Shown: positions 7,277 through 16,060 of the stretch, piece by piece
How the letters are laid out: every line of letters begins with the position of its first letter
Numbering within the stretch: the first letter of the stretch is position 1
Source of the DNA: Pontibacter populi
GTDB lineage: Bacteria > Bacteroidota > Bacteroidia > Cytophagales > Hymenobacteraceae
DNA: 64,000 bases
NCBI RefSeq assembly: GCF_019336435.1
Contig: NZ_JAHWXQ010000002.1
Coordinates: 496,001 to 560,000 of the forward strand
Reading direction: 5' to 3'
The notes under the pieces: model-generated
Told to the model about the DNA's origin: nothing
The model's input: only the letters and a program-made list of their open reading frames with translations
The model's database searches: none
Made by a program: the position numbers and the translations under genes

Positions 7277-9175
7277 ATGAAATTATCAAGAGAAGAAAGA
7301 ATCCGGATCATAGAGAAGGCTGCCAAACAGGTAGGGCCAAGCGTGTTCTGGAGTACCATAATCGTTATCACCTCGTTCCTGCCGGTGTTTTTACTTACCG
7401 GTCAGGAAGGCAAGCTGTTTGGACCGCTGGCCTGGACAAAGACCTTTATACTTATAGTTGATGCCATTGTAGCTATTACGCTTACACCTGTGCTCATCTC
7501 TTTTTTCCTGAAGGGGAAGGTTAAAGGCGAGAATGCTAACCCATTGAACCGGGCGCTGGAACGTGTGTACGGCCCTGTGCTGAAATGGTGCCTTAACTGG
7601 CGCAAAACCACTATAGGCGTTAATATAATTGCCCTGTTGGTTGCCATACCCATGTTATTCAGTCTTGGCACTGAATTTATGCCGCCACTGGATGAAGGTT
7701 CTATCCTTTTCATGCCTGTAACACTGCCGGATATTTCCAACGCCGAAGCCAAACGCATTCTGCAGGTGCAGGACAAGATCATTAAATCGGTGCCGGAAGT
7801 TGAAAGTGTGTTGGGCAAAGCTGGCCGGGCGAGTACTGCTACCGACAACTCTCCTATCAGCATGATCGAAACCATCATCATGCTGAAGCCACAGTCGGAG
7901 TGGCGCGAAGGCATGACCAAGCAGGACATTATCCGCGAACTCGACACAAAACTACAGATTCCTGGTGTAGTAAATGGCTGGACCCAACCGATCATCAACC
8001 GCATTAACATGCTGGCAACCGGTATCCGTACCGATGTGGGTGTGAAAGTGTATGGCCAGAACCTGGATTCTATTGCCTCGGTGTCGGAGCGGGTAAGAAC
8101 AGCGCTGCGCGACGTGCCGGGTGTGAATGACCTGTACGTAGAGCCAATTACAGGAGGAAAATACCTGGAGATCGACATTAACCGCGAAGCACTTGGCCGC
8201 TATGGGTTGACGGTAGATGACGTGAACATGATCGTGGAATCTGCCTTGGGTGGTACTTCCATTGGGAATACGATCGAAGGTCGCCAGCGCTTTTCCATAA
8301 ATGTGCGCCTGGCACAAGAATACCGCAACAGCATAGAGCGCATTCAACGCATCCCGATCCAGACAGCATCATCCGGAACTATACCTTTGTCTTCAGTGGC
8401 AACTATACGCTTTACGGATGGTCCGCCGATGATCAATTCTGAAAATGCACAGCTGCGTGGAGCCGTACTCTTTAACGTGCGCGACCGCGACCTGGGCAGT
8501 ACCGTGAAAGAAGCGATGGAGAAGATCAGCAATGAAGTAACCGGCATACCAAGCGGCTATTACCTGGAGTGGAGCGGACAATGGGAAAACCAAGTACGTG
8601 CTACCAAAACGCTGCAACTCATCATTCCGCTGGTGGTGCTTATCATCTTCTTTATCCTGTATTTCTCTTTCAATTCAATTAAAGAAGCTTTTTTCAGCCT
8701 GATAACTATACCGTTTGCGCTGATTGGGGGTGTGTTTATCGTCTACTTCTATGGCGTGAATTTATCGGTGGCAGTGGCGGTGGGCTTTATTGCGTTGTTT
8801 GGAATGGCCATAGAAACAGGTATGCTGATGGTTGTGTACCTGAATGAAGCCATGGGGCAACTGGTAGAACTGAAAGGCAACTCCAGCGAAACCATAACCA
8901 AACAGGACATCCGCGACTTTGTATTTAAAGGTGCAGTAAAACGTCTTCGCCCAAAGATCATGACCGTATCAGTATCGCTGTTCGGACTTATTCCGATACT
9001 CTGGGCGACGGGCATTGGAACCGATGTAATGAAACCTATTGTGCTCCCGCTGATCGGGGGTGTGTTTACTTCTTCCATTCACATATTGCTGGTAACTCCG
9101 GTTGTATTTGAGATAATGAAAGAATATGAATTAAGAAAACACGGCAAACTGGATATCTACGATGTTAAGCATTAA
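7277..9175 (+). CDS. cusA: CusA/CzcA heavy-metal RND pump, C-terminal half (split gene)
   Basis: A 632-residue remainder of the RND pump. It begins with the cytosolic loop and TM5 (KLSREERIRIIEKAAKQVGPS then SVFWSTIIVITSFLPVFLLTG), continues through TM6, the second periplasmic porter domain (EFMPPLDEGSILFMPVTLPD is a family signature), and TM7-TM12 (GLIPILWATGIGTDVMKPIVLPLIGGVFTS). The Met-rich and acidic residues expected in CusA-like pumps are present in part. It lies in the same frame as the upstream half but behind several stops and a repeat, and begins at its own ATG with an AT-rich leader. The 3' end is followed within bases by the outer-membrane channel gene. Both halves keep coding character, which argues against old pseudogenes. 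Confidence 0.85.
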   Translation: MKLSREERIRIIEKAAKQVGPSVFWSTIIVITSFLPVFLLTGQEGKLFGPLAWTKTFILIVDAIVAITLTPVLISFFLKGKVKGENANPLNRALERVYGPVLKWCLNWRKTTIGVNIIALLVAIPMLFSLGTEFMPPLDEGSILFMPVTLPDISNAEAKRILQVQDKIIKSVPEVESVLGKAGRASTATDNSPISMIETIIMLKPQSEWREGMTKQDIIRELDTKLQIPGVVNGWTQPIINRINMLATGIRTDVGVKVYGQNLDSIASVSERVRTALRDVPGVNDLYVEPITGGKYLEIDINREALGRYGLTVDDVNMIVESALGGTSIGNTIEGRQRFSINVRLAQEYRNSIERIQRIPIQTASSGTIPLSSVATIRFTDGPPMINSENAQLRGAVLFNVRDRDLGSTVKEAMEKISNEVTGIPSGYYLEWSGQWENQVRATKTLQLIIPLVVLIIFFILYFSFNSIKEAFFSLITIPFALIGGVFIVYFYGVNLSVAVAVGFIALFGMAIETGMLMVVYLNEAMGQLVELKGNSSETITKQDIRDFVFKGAVKRLRPKIMTVSVSLFGLIPILWATGIGTDVMKPIVLPLIGGVFTSSIHILLVTPVVFEIMKEYELRKHGKLDIYDVKH

Positions 9176-9293
9176 GAAAATATTTATGACGCGAGCGACC
9201 TCGCTCGTGACAAACTATAGTTGGGCCCCTGGCTTGGTTAAGCCAGTAAAGCTGCATTCCTGCCGTAACTATAATCTGGTGAGGGGTGGTTTA

Positions 9294-10544
9294 ATGGCTG
9301 CTATAGTTATGCTTTTCCTGCTGGCTATAGTTCCGGCTCAGGCACAGCAACAACCTCATACTATGACCCTGGACAGCGTACTGCAGCGCATCAGCAAAAA
9401 TAACCCGATGCTGCAGCAGTATGACTACCGCGCCAGGGCTATGGATGCTTATGCTGAAGGCGCAAAAAGCTGGATGGCGCCTATGGTGGGCGGCGGTGTG
9501 TATATGGTGCCGTACCCGGGTACTGAAGTGATGAATGAAAGCGACAAGGGTTCGCTCATGATCTCGGCTGAGCAAAGTATACCGAACCCGGCAAAGCAGC
9601 GCGCCAAGGAAAAATACATGCAGTCGAAGGCAGGCATTGAGCAGGCTACAAAAGCTGTAACCTATAATGAGCTGCGTGCGCAGGCCAAAACAGCCTACTA
9701 TAACTGGGTAGTGCTGGAGAAGCAGCTGGATGTGCTGAAAGACAACGAGCGCATTATGGAATTTATGCTGAAAGTGGCTCGCATCCGCTACCCTTACAGC
9801 CAAGGCAAACTGGGCAGTATTTACAAAGCCGAAGCCCGCCTGCACGAAGTACAGAATATGCAGGAGATGGTGTCAACGCAGATAAAACAGCAGAACACCC
9901 AGCTCAATATACTGATGGATATGCCGCAAACTACCAACTATAAAATCGATACAACTATAGTTGTGACGCTGCCCACACATCACAACCAAACGGTAGATTC
10001 TACTTACCTGGCCAGCGCCCGCAGCGACATCCGCCAGCTCGACAGGACGATAGAATCGATGAAACTGGGTGTGGAGATGGAGAAGAAAGAGCGTTTGCCG
10101 GAGTTCAGCCTGCGTTTCGACCACATGTACCCGCGCGATAAGATGATGCCGCAACAATACACCGCTATGGGCATGATCTCCATACCGCTTGCGCCGTGGT
10201 CTTCTAAAATGTATAAGGCCAATACCAAAGCCATGAACCTGGAAGTACAGGCCATGCAGCGCGAGCGAAAAGCCATGCTGAACGAAGCGGAAGGCATGGC
10301 CAAAAATATGGCACTGGAGCTTAACGCGCTACATCATCACATCGAAAAATACACAGCCAAGATCATCCCGGCCCTGAAGAAGAATTATGATGTGACCATG
10401 CTGGCTTATGAACAGAACAATGCCCAGTTACCTGAAGTGATCGATGCCTGGGAGGCCCTTAACATGGCGCAAATGGAGTACCTGCAAAACCTGCAGCAAC
10501 TCTACCAGATGACCGTGAACTATGAGAAAGAGATAGAGAAGTAA
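9294..10544 (+). CDS. TolC-like outer membrane efflux protein (CusC role)
   Basis: A TolC/OEP-family channel component, 416 residues from the start chosen here. An in-frame ATG at 9162 overlaps the pump gene and would give 460 residues, but 9294 is preferred: it is preceded by GAGGGGTGG and begins a clean signal peptide (MAAIVMLFLLAIVPAQAQ), while 9162-9293 contains two tight hairpins and looks untranslated. The mature protein is mostly alpha-helical (MTLDSVLQRISKNNPMLQQYDYRARAMDAYAEGAKSW; later LRAQAKTAYYNWVVLEKQLDVL), as in OEP repeats. Its His/Met-rich stretches (RFDHMYPRDKMMPQ) suit copper export. It should complete the tripartite pump with CusA and an adaptor. Confidence 0.85.
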   Translation: MAAIVMLFLLAIVPAQAQQQPHTMTLDSVLQRISKNNPMLQQYDYRARAMDAYAEGAKSWMAPMVGGGVYMVPYPGTEVMNESDKGSLMISAEQSIPNPAKQRAKEKYMQSKAGIEQATKAVTYNELRAQAKTAYYNWVVLEKQLDVLKDNERIMEFMLKVARIRYPYSQGKLGSIYKAEARLHEVQNMQEMVSTQIKQQNTQLNILMDMPQTTNYKIDTTIVVTLPTHHNQTVDSTYLASARSDIRQLDRTIESMKLGVEMEKKERLPEFSLRFDHMYPRDKMMPQQYTAMGMISIPLAPWSSKMYKANTKAMNLEVQAMQRERKAMLNEAEGMAKNMALELNALHHHIEKYTAKIIPALKKNYDVTMLAYEQNNAQLPEVIDAWEALNMAQMEYLQNLQQLYQMTVNYEKEIEK

Positions 10545-10642
10545 TTTTGAATAACTGACTTTTGAATAATTGAATGGAAAACTCACTTTCAAACATTCAT
10601 TTTTATTCAGTAAATCAGTTATTCAGTCATTCAAAATTAAAT
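10545..10642. repeat. Intergenic inverted leader repeat before adaptor 1
   Basis: The 98-base gap opens with GAATAACTGACTTTTGAATAATTGAAT-type sequence and ends with ATTCAG(T/C)ATTCAGTCATTCAAAATT-type sequence, two arms that are roughly reverse complements. A sister copy lies at 11951-12054, and its right arm is also found at 7234-7276. The right arm runs into the ATG at 10643. Confidence 0.65.
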
Positions 10643-11941
10643 ATGAAACGATACCTGAACATACTTTTGCTGGTGCTGGCTATAGTTGTAGCAGCCTGCT
10701 CCGGCGAAGACCATAACCATGCAGAAGGCGCTACGGAATATACCTGCCCGATGCACCCGCAGATCGTGCAGAACAAGCCAGGCACCTGCCCAATCTGTGG
10801 CATGGATCTGGTACCCAAAACGGCGCACGGCGATGGTGTAGAGATTACAGAAGAATTGGCCTTTTTGCTGAAACCAACTAATACCACTGTAATTGCTAAC
10901 ATCGCAACTATAAAACCTGAGCAGAAAACAGCCGAGGCTACTGTAAAGATGGATGGTGTTATAACCTATGACCCACGCCGTGTGTATTCGGTGCCAGCAA
11001 AAGTTGGCGGACGCATAGAGAAGCTGTTTGTGAAGTATAATTTCCAGCCGATACGCAAAGGCCAGAAGTTAATGGAAATCTATAGTCCGGACCTGATCAC
11101 GGCTCAGAAGGAGCTGTTGTACCTGGTGCAGTCTGCCCCGGAGGACAAGCAACTGATACAGGCTGCCAGGCAAAAACTACAGTACCTGGGTGCTACGAAC
11201 GAGCAGATAAACCGCCTGATCAGAAATGGCGAAGAGAGCTATACGTTTGCAGTTTACAGCCCTTATAATGGCTATGTGATCGATCTGAATGCCAGCGCGC
11301 CAAACGCAAATGCAGCTCCCGCGCCGGCAGCAGGCACTGGAGGCGGAATGGATGCTATGGGGGGCGGAACAAGCTCTGCAGCAACACCAACTACAACTAC
11401 CCCAGCAGGGCAAACTATACAGCTTCGCGAAGGCATGTATGTAACTGCTGGCCAGCCTCTGGTACGTGTGGTAAATGCGGAGCAACTATGGGCAGAGTTT
11501 AATGTGCCGGCCGGCGATAATAACCCGTTGACAAAAGGTGCCCCTGTCGTGATCTCGTTCCCGCAACTGCCCGGCGAAAAACTGGAAGCCAAAGTAGATT
11601 TCGTTCAGCCGTTTTTTAGTGAGGGCGAGAATTTTGCAAAGGTGCGCGTTTACCTGCCGGGCAGCAATAAACTGGCGATGGTGGGACAACTGGTAACCGG
11701 AGAGGCCAGCTACAAAACCGATTCAGCGCTTTGGGTGCCCAGGGAGGCGGTCCTGAATATTGGAACAAAACATGTGGCTTTCAGAAAATCGGATGGCGGC
11801 TTTGAACCCGTGGCGGTAACTATAGGCACCAATGCCGGCAAAGAAGTACAGATCATTTCCGGTTTAAAAGAGACAGATGTAATTGCCACCAACGCACAGT
11901 TCCTGGTTGATAGTGAAAGCTTTATCAAAGTCAGTAACTGA
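10643..11941 (+). CDS. cusB: RND periplasmic adaptor 1, lipoprotein with metal-binding domain (CusB-like)
   Basis: A 432-residue membrane-fusion protein from the ATG at 10643; an upstream in-frame ATG at 10574 lies in repeat DNA and lacks a signal. A lipoprotein signal ends VAAC (Cys about 18). Next is a heavy-metal-binding domain with YTCPMHPQ ... [12 protein letters not shown] (residues about 33-58), then barrel-sandwich, hairpin and beta-barrel domains ([40 protein letters not shown]). Residues about 210-270 include a long Ala/Gly/Pro/Thr-rich insertion in the lipoyl-like region. The CPMHP/CGMDL motifs are typical of Cu/Ag adaptors. It lies between the TolC-like gene and a second adaptor and probably couples the pump to the channel. 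Confidence 0.88.
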   Translation: MKRYLNILLLVLAIVVAACSGEDHNHAEGATEYTCPMHPQIVQNKPGTCPICGMDLVPKTAHGDGVEITEELAFLLKPTNTTVIANIATIKPEQKTAEATVKMDGVITYDPRRVYSVPAKVGGRIEKLFVKYNFQPIRKGQKLMEIYSPDLITAQKELLYLVQSAPEDKQLIQAARQKLQYLGATNEQINRLIRNGEESYTFAVYSPYNGYVIDLNASAPNANAAPAPAAGTGGGMDAMGGGTSSAATPTTTTPAGQTIQLREGMYVTAGQPLVRVVNAEQLWAEFNVPAGDNNPLTKGAPVVISFPQLPGEKLEAKVDFVQPFFSEGENFAKVRVYLPGSNKLAMVGQLVTGEASYKTDSALWVPREAVLNIGTKHVAFRKSDGGFEPVAVTIGTNAGKEVQIISGLKETDVIATNAQFLVDSESFIKVSN

Positions 11942-11950
11942 CAGAGTTAA

Positions 11951-12054
11951 ATTATGAATAACTGACTTTTGAATAATTGAATAGATGATTCCCAATCCGA
12001 ACATTCTGATTCCCATTTATTCAATTATTCAGTCATCCAAAATTCAAAATTGAA
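11951..12054. repeat. Intergenic inverted leader repeat before adaptor 2
   Basis: Second copy of the 10545-10642 element: GAATAACTGACTTTTGAATA near 11956 and ATTCAATTATTCAGTCAT near 12019, ending in AAAATTCAAAATTGAA directly before the ATG at 12055. The two copies share both arms, while the middle differs. Confidence 0.65.
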
Positions 12055-13254
12055 ATGAGACGATATCTGAACATACTTTTCGTGCTGGTAGCTATAGTTG
12101 TAGCAGCCTGCTCGATGGAAGAAAAATCACATGTAGAAGGTGAAAAGGCAACCTATACCTGTCCGATGCACCCCCAAATTGTGCAGGATAAACCCGGCAC
12201 CTGTCCTATCTGCTTTATGGACCTGGTACTGGTAACGCAATCCGGGAAAGAGAACGGGGAGCTAATGCTGAGCGAAAGCCAGATAGCACTCGGCAACATT
12301 AAAACAATGCGTATCAAAACCGGTTCAGCTGGCAGTAACACTATACTTACGGGCAAACTGGTACTCGACGAAACGCAGACTGATGTGATCAGCAGCCGTG
12401 CAGCCGGACGCGTGGAGAAACTATACCTGAAAGAGAACGGGCAAACTATAAAAAAGGGCCAGCCGCTGTATGAACTATACTCCGAAGAACTCCTGACGCT
12501 GCAACGCGAGTATTTGCTGGCGTTAAAGCAGAACCAGGAACTGGGGAAAGAAAATCCAAGGTTTGCTTCGTTCCTGGAGGCTGCTAAAAAGAAGTTGCTG
12601 CTGTACGGGTTAACCGAAGGCCAGATCCGTACCCTTGCCAGAACTGAACAGCTTAGCCCCCGCGTAACGTTTGTGGCTCCTGCCAGTGGCGTAGTTACCG
12701 AAGTTGCTGCCGCCGAAGGGCAGTATGTAGCCGAAGGCAGTGTGCTTTACAGGTTAGGCAAGCTGGGCAAGATCTGGGTAGAAGCTGAACTATATCCACA
12801 GGAAGTGGCAAGTGTTAAAGAAGGAGAGCTGATCAAGGTTGCAGTTGAAGGATTCGGGCAGGAGCCTGTAACGGCAAAAGTAACTTTCATAAGCCCGGAG
12901 TTCAGGGCCGGAAGCCAGGTAGTTATTCTTCGTGCCGAATTGCCAAATGCAAACGACCAGTACCTCCCGGGCATGCAGGCCAGCGTTATGATTAAAAACG
13001 CTAACGACACTGCCTTAACTCTGCCTACCGATGCCGTGATCCGTGATGAAAAAGGTGCGCATGTATGGGTGCAATCCGGCAAGGACACTTTTAAAGCAAA
13101 GATGGTAACGATAGGAGAAGAAAGCGCGGACAACGTGGCGATACTCTCCGGTCTGAAAGAAAACGACAAAGTAGTAGTATCGGGCTCGTACCTGCTTTAC
13201 AGCGAATTTGTGTTGAAAAAAGGAGCCGACCCGATGGCCGGACATCAGCACTAA
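12055..13254 (+). CDS. cusB: RND periplasmic adaptor 2, lipoprotein with variant metal-binding domain (CusB-like)
   Basis: A 399-residue adaptor. Its leader (MRRYLNILFVLVAIVVAAC) is almost the same as that of adaptor 1, suggesting duplication. The metal-binding domain reads YTCPMHPQ ... TCPICFMDLVL, with Phe replacing the Gly of the usual CGMDL. The rest follows the HlyD/CusB pattern: lipoyl halves (SSRAAGRVEKLYLKENGQTIKKGQPLYELYSEELLTLQREYL), helical hairpin, beta-barrel and membrane-proximal domain, ending GADPMAGHQH with a His-rich tail. Two adaptors in a single operon with one pump could form a mixed hexamer, or one may be a Cu chaperone-like variant. This is inference. Confidence 0.87.
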   Translation: MRRYLNILFVLVAIVVAACSMEEKSHVEGEKATYTCPMHPQIVQDKPGTCPICFMDLVLVTQSGKENGELMLSESQIALGNIKTMRIKTGSAGSNTILTGKLVLDETQTDVISSRAAGRVEKLYLKENGQTIKKGQPLYELYSEELLTLQREYLLALKQNQELGKENPRFASFLEAAKKKLLLYGLTEGQIRTLARTEQLSPRVTFVAPASGVVTEVAAAEGQYVAEGSVLYRLGKLGKIWVEAELYPQEVASVKEGELIKVAVEGFGQEPVTAKVTFISPEFRAGSQVVILRAELPNANDQYLPGMQASVMIKNANDTALTLPTDAVIRDEKGAHVWVQSGKDTFKAKMVTIGEESADNVAILSGLKENDKVVVSGSYLLYSEFVLKKGADPMAGHQH

Positions 13255-13359
13255 ACTATAATCTGGACAGCCTGACTAACCCCAACTATAAAAGCAAAAT
13301 GAAATCCCAACATGCGTTTTGGTGTTGGATGAAGTAGTAACAGTAAAAAAACCACTATC

Positions 13360-13485
13360 ATGAAAGATTGCTGCAAAACCGGAGACGAGCAGGAAGCTAA
13401 GAAAAATAACTGGCCAAAACGGCTGCTTTACCTGGCCATAGTACTGGCCCTGGCGCTGGTAATCATCGAACAGATCAATTTTTAA
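13360..13485 (+). CDS. 41-residue Cys-Cys single-span microprotein
   Basis: A short frame from ATG 13360 to TAA 13483-13485 encodes 41 residues. It starts MKDCCKTG, has a charged stretch (DEQEAKKNNWPKR), then one hydrophobic helix (LLYLAIVLALALVIIEQ). The stop lies three bases before the ATG of the next gene at 13489, so translation is probably coupled. The Cys pair at the cytosolic N terminus beside a metal-efflux operon suggests a small metal-binding membrane protein. No family name is known to me; the prediction rests on the codon-tight placement and a sensible topology. Confidence 0.6.
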   Translation: MKDCCKTGDEQEAKKNNWPKRLLYLAIVLALALVIIEQINF

Positions 13486-13488
13486 CCC

Positions 13489-13968
13489 ATGAAAAAGAAC
13501 CTGAATTATATCGCTGTATTTGCTGCTGTGCTGCTGGTTTCCTGCTCTTCAGAAAAGGCACCTCAAACACAGGCAGCTGCAACTCCTGAACCGTTAACTG
13601 AAATGCCAGCTGAAGGCCATGCCGGCCATATGGCTGCCGCAGGTACGCAGGCGCAGCAAACAGCCGATCCAGCTGAACTGATGACTGGTGATGGATTACC
13701 CAAAGACCTGGTTTGTATGGTGAATAATGCCTATATGGGCGGCAAGAAACAGTTCCCGGTTCCTTTTGAAGAAAAGATGTACTATGGCTGCTGCGAGATG
13801 TGCGTGAAGACCATTAAAAATGAGCGCGAAGTACGCTATGCAAAAGACCCGGTAACAGGCCAGGAAATAGACAAAGCAGAAGCATTCATTGCCCTGAAAC
13901 CCGGCAGTGCCAACGGCGATGTGCTGTACTTTGCATCCGAAGAGAACTATAAGAAATATGTACAGTAG
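13489..13968 (+). CDS. YHS/TRASH-like Cys-rich lipoprotein
   Basis: A 159-residue lipoprotein (signal ending LVSCSS, Cys about 19). A His/Met/Gln-rich linker (EGHAGHMAAAGTQAQQ) leads to a small C-terminal domain with DLVCMVNNAYMGGKKQFPVPFEEKMYYGCCEMCVKTIKNE, recalling YHS/TRASH metal-binding folds: a first Cys, then a CCxxC cluster and conserved aromatics. It ends in an ASEENYKKYVQ motif also usual for YHS-type proteins. The position in the efflux operon and the His/Met/Cys content support copper binding in the periplasm or on the membrane; the exact family is uncertain. Confidence 0.65.
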   Translation: MKKNLNYIAVFAAVLLVSCSSEKAPQTQAAATPEPLTEMPAEGHAGHMAAAGTQAQQTADPAELMTGDGLPKDLVCMVNNAYMGGKKQFPVPFEEKMYYGCCEMCVKTIKNEREVRYAKDPVTGQEIDKAEAFIALKPGSANGDVLYFASEENYKKYVQ

Positions 13969-14065
13969 CCCTGCTTGCTAGCTGCTATAGTTAAGTATAG
14001 CAGGCAAGTCCACTACTTTTCAAAATGAATCACTAACTTTAAACTTTATACCAAGTCAAACCATC

Positions 14066-14695
14066 ATGAAGAAAACAGTTGTAGCAGCTGCTCTTGCAGC
14101 ATTTGTATTTACTTCTTGTTCTGATACAAAACAGGAAAATTCTGCGGAAACCGGTAACATGGAGCACCACGAAGGCATGGCGCACGGCGACAACATGCCT
14201 GCTGAAAGCAAAGTAGTGGTAGAAACTCCGGATTATACAGCAGTAGCTGCGCCGGTAAAAGAGCAGCTAACAGTTGTAGTTGATAATTACCTGAAACTGA
14301 AAGATAACCTGGTAGCCTCTGACGCTAAAAAAGCACAGGAAGATGCCAAAGCTATAGTTGCTGCCGCAAATAAAGTAGAAGTAACCGGCCTGGAAGGCGA
14401 ACAGAAGACGTTTGCTGAAGAAAGACTGAGTGAAGTAAAGCAAGCTGCTTCCGCGATGGCAGAAGCTGCTGACCTGGATCTGCAGCGCGCACAGCTGGAA
14501 CTGCTTTCTGAAGCTACGTTTGCGTTATCCAAAGCTTTTGGTGCTGCCAGCCAGACACTCTACTACCAGCATTGCCCGATGGCCAACAACGACCAGGGCG
14601 CTTACTGGCTCAGCTCAAACGAGGAAATCCGTAACCCGTATTTCGGCGATCAAATGCTGAAGTGCGGAAGCAACGAAGAAGTTTTCAAAAAGTAA
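14066..14695 (+). CDS. DUF3347 domain lipoprotein
   Basis: A 209-residue lipoprotein (signal ending FTSCSD). After a His/Met-rich linker (MEHHEGMAHGDNMP) it carries a DUF3347 domain (residues about 55-175): a helical bundle beginning VKEQLTVVVDNYLKLKDNLVASDAKKAQEDAKAI and ending with YYQHCPMANNDQGAYWLSSNEEIRNPYFGDQMLKCG. The HCPM and LKCG motifs provide likely metal ligands. DUF3347 proteins or domains commonly accompany CusB-like adaptors in Bacteroidota, and this gene closes the run of metal genes before a strong terminator at 14713. Role as a copper-binding accessory is inferred. Confidence 0.85.
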   Translation: MKKTVVAAALAAFVFTSCSDTKQENSAETGNMEHHEGMAHGDNMPAESKVVVETPDYTAVAAPVKEQLTVVVDNYLKLKDNLVASDAKKAQEDAKAIVAAANKVEVTGLEGEQKTFAEERLSEVKQAASAMAEAADLDLQRAQLELLSEATFALSKAFGAASQTLYYQHCPMANNDQGAYWLSSNEEIRNPYFGDQMLKCGSNEEVFKK

Positions 14696-14712
14696 TTTTA
14701 TAGTTACTGATC

Positions 14713-14748
14713 AAAAAAGAGGCACTAACTAAAGTGCCTCTTTTTTTT
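14713..14748 (+). terminator. Rho-independent terminator after DUF3347 gene
   Basis: AAAAAAGAGGCACT pairs with AGTGCCTCTTTTTT around a short loop (AACTAA) and is followed by a run of T. It lies 18 bases after the stop at 14695 and ends the main metal-efflux transcript. Confidence 0.9.
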
Positions 14749-14942
14749 GTGCCCAATATTTAATTTCAAACTATAGTTACCCGGCGCACTATCAGCAATC
14801 CTGTTCTGCTGCATTTCCGAAATCTGTTTTCAACTCCTTTTGAGGCCGGCAATCGATAAGCCTATAGTTGCCAGGCAGAAACTGAAAACATTACAGAAAA
14901 TATACTAACTTACAAACTACAACTGCAATCATAAACCACCTG

Positions 14943-16004
14943 ATGAAGACAACTCTACACCTGCTACCATTTGCGCTGCTGTTATTCCTGAACTTTGCCT
15001 GTAACTCCCCTGCTACCGAAACAAATACCCAACTGCTGGCAAAAGGCCGCCAGCCGCAACTTTCTGTTGATGCGGATGGCATAACCCGCGTAGTGTATGG
15101 CCTGGAGGAGAACATCTACTGCGCTACTTCCACAGACAACGGGCAGAGCTTTACAGAACCAGAATTGGTTGGCACCGTCCCGGGACTTTTGTTAGGGATG
15201 TCGATGGGTCCTCAGATCGCGAGTTCGGCCAACTATACGCTTGTTACTGCTATCGACAAAAAAGGAAATATCCACTCGTTCAGCCTGGATCATGGAACCG
15301 GGAAATGGGAGAAAGCTGCCGGTGTAAACGATGTGCCGCAGGTTGCTGCCGAAGGCCTGATGAGCATTGCCTCCGACGCAAACGACAATTTTTATGCCCT
15401 GTGGCTTGATATCAGAAATAACAAACAAAACAAGATTGCACTGGCTACTGCTTCCGGCCCTGCTACTACCTGGTCTGCAAATCGCATTGTATATGAGTCC
15501 CCGGATAGCACGGTTTGTGAATGCTGCAAGCCAAGCATCGTTGTAAATGACAGAGAAGTAAACCTGATGTTCCGTAACTGGCTGAACGGTTCGCGCGACT
15601 TTTATTTTACAAGCTCAACAAACGGCGGCAAAACCTTTACGACTCCACAGAAATTAGGCAATGAAACCTGGAAAGTGGAAGGCTGCCCGATGGATGGTGG
15701 TGGCCTGGTGTTAGACGAAAGCGACAGTGTGCATACGGCCTGGCAACGCGATGGCAACATTTATTATGCCCAGCCCGGCAAAGCCGAAGTAGCAGTTGGC
15801 AAAGGTCGTAACTGCCGCATAAGTGGTGGCACTAATCCTGCCATTACCTGGAAAGACGGCGATGACCTGAAACTTAAATTCCTGCACTCCAAAGCGGTAC
15901 AAACTATAGGCGAAGGCAGCTACATCGAAACAATCGAAATGCCCGACAAACGAATCCTTTGTGTTTGGGAGAATGACAAAGAATTGTTCTTCAAAAGAAT
16001 TTGA
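14943..16004 (+). CDS. BNR/sialidase-like propeller lipoprotein with CxCC motif
   Basis: A 353-residue lipoprotein (signal ending LNFAC). The mature part is a BNR/Asp-box beta-propeller: Asp-box motifs STDNGQSFTEP and STNGGKTFTTP are visible. Unlike sialidases it carries a cysteine cluster CECC at about residues 191-194, followed by a GCPMDGG motif about 45 residues later. The minus-strand protein at 29029-30297 has the same arrangement (CQCC, then GCPHTGP), so the two are distant paralogues. Both lie beside metal-related genes, so a metal-binding periplasmic or surface role is more likely than true sialidase activity. No catalytic sialidase Arg triad was identified by eye. Confidence 0.7.
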   Translation: MKTTLHLLPFALLLFLNFACNSPATETNTQLLAKGRQPQLSVDADGITRVVYGLEENIYCATSTDNGQSFTEPELVGTVPGLLLGMSMGPQIASSANYTLVTAIDKKGNIHSFSLDHGTGKWEKAAGVNDVPQVAAEGLMSIASDANDNFYALWLDIRNNKQNKIALATASGPATTWSANRIVYESPDSTVCECCKPSIVVNDREVNLMFRNWLNGSRDFYFTSSTNGGKTFTTPQKLGNETWKVEGCPMDGGGLVLDESDSVHTAWQRDGNIYYAQPGKAEVAVGKGRNCRISGGTNPAITWKDGDDLKLKFLHSKAVQTIGEGSYIETIEMPDKRILCVWENDKELFFKRI

Positions 16005-16060
16005 GATTTACGATAGAACCCGTTGCGGCAGGCGCGTATACTACAGTTAAAAAATAGCTG

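Noticed and set aside
7402-8178. Long antisense frame of 258 codons opposite the CusA second half
   Set aside because: It mirrors codon structure of the conserved RND protein and has no features of its own. Several other antisense frames (for example 24616-25179, 46653-47027 and 47118-47684) were dropped for the same reason.
10545-12054. Possible CRISPR-like or tandem repeat from ATTCA blocks in the metal operon
   Set aside because: The blocks are irregular and lie at gene starts, with no equal-length spacers and no cas genes, so this is an intergenic leader repeat.
14943-16004. True sialidase (neuraminidase) annotation
   Set aside because: Asp boxes alone define only the propeller; catalytic Arg and Tyr/Glu residues were not identified and Cys motifs dominate the conserved features.
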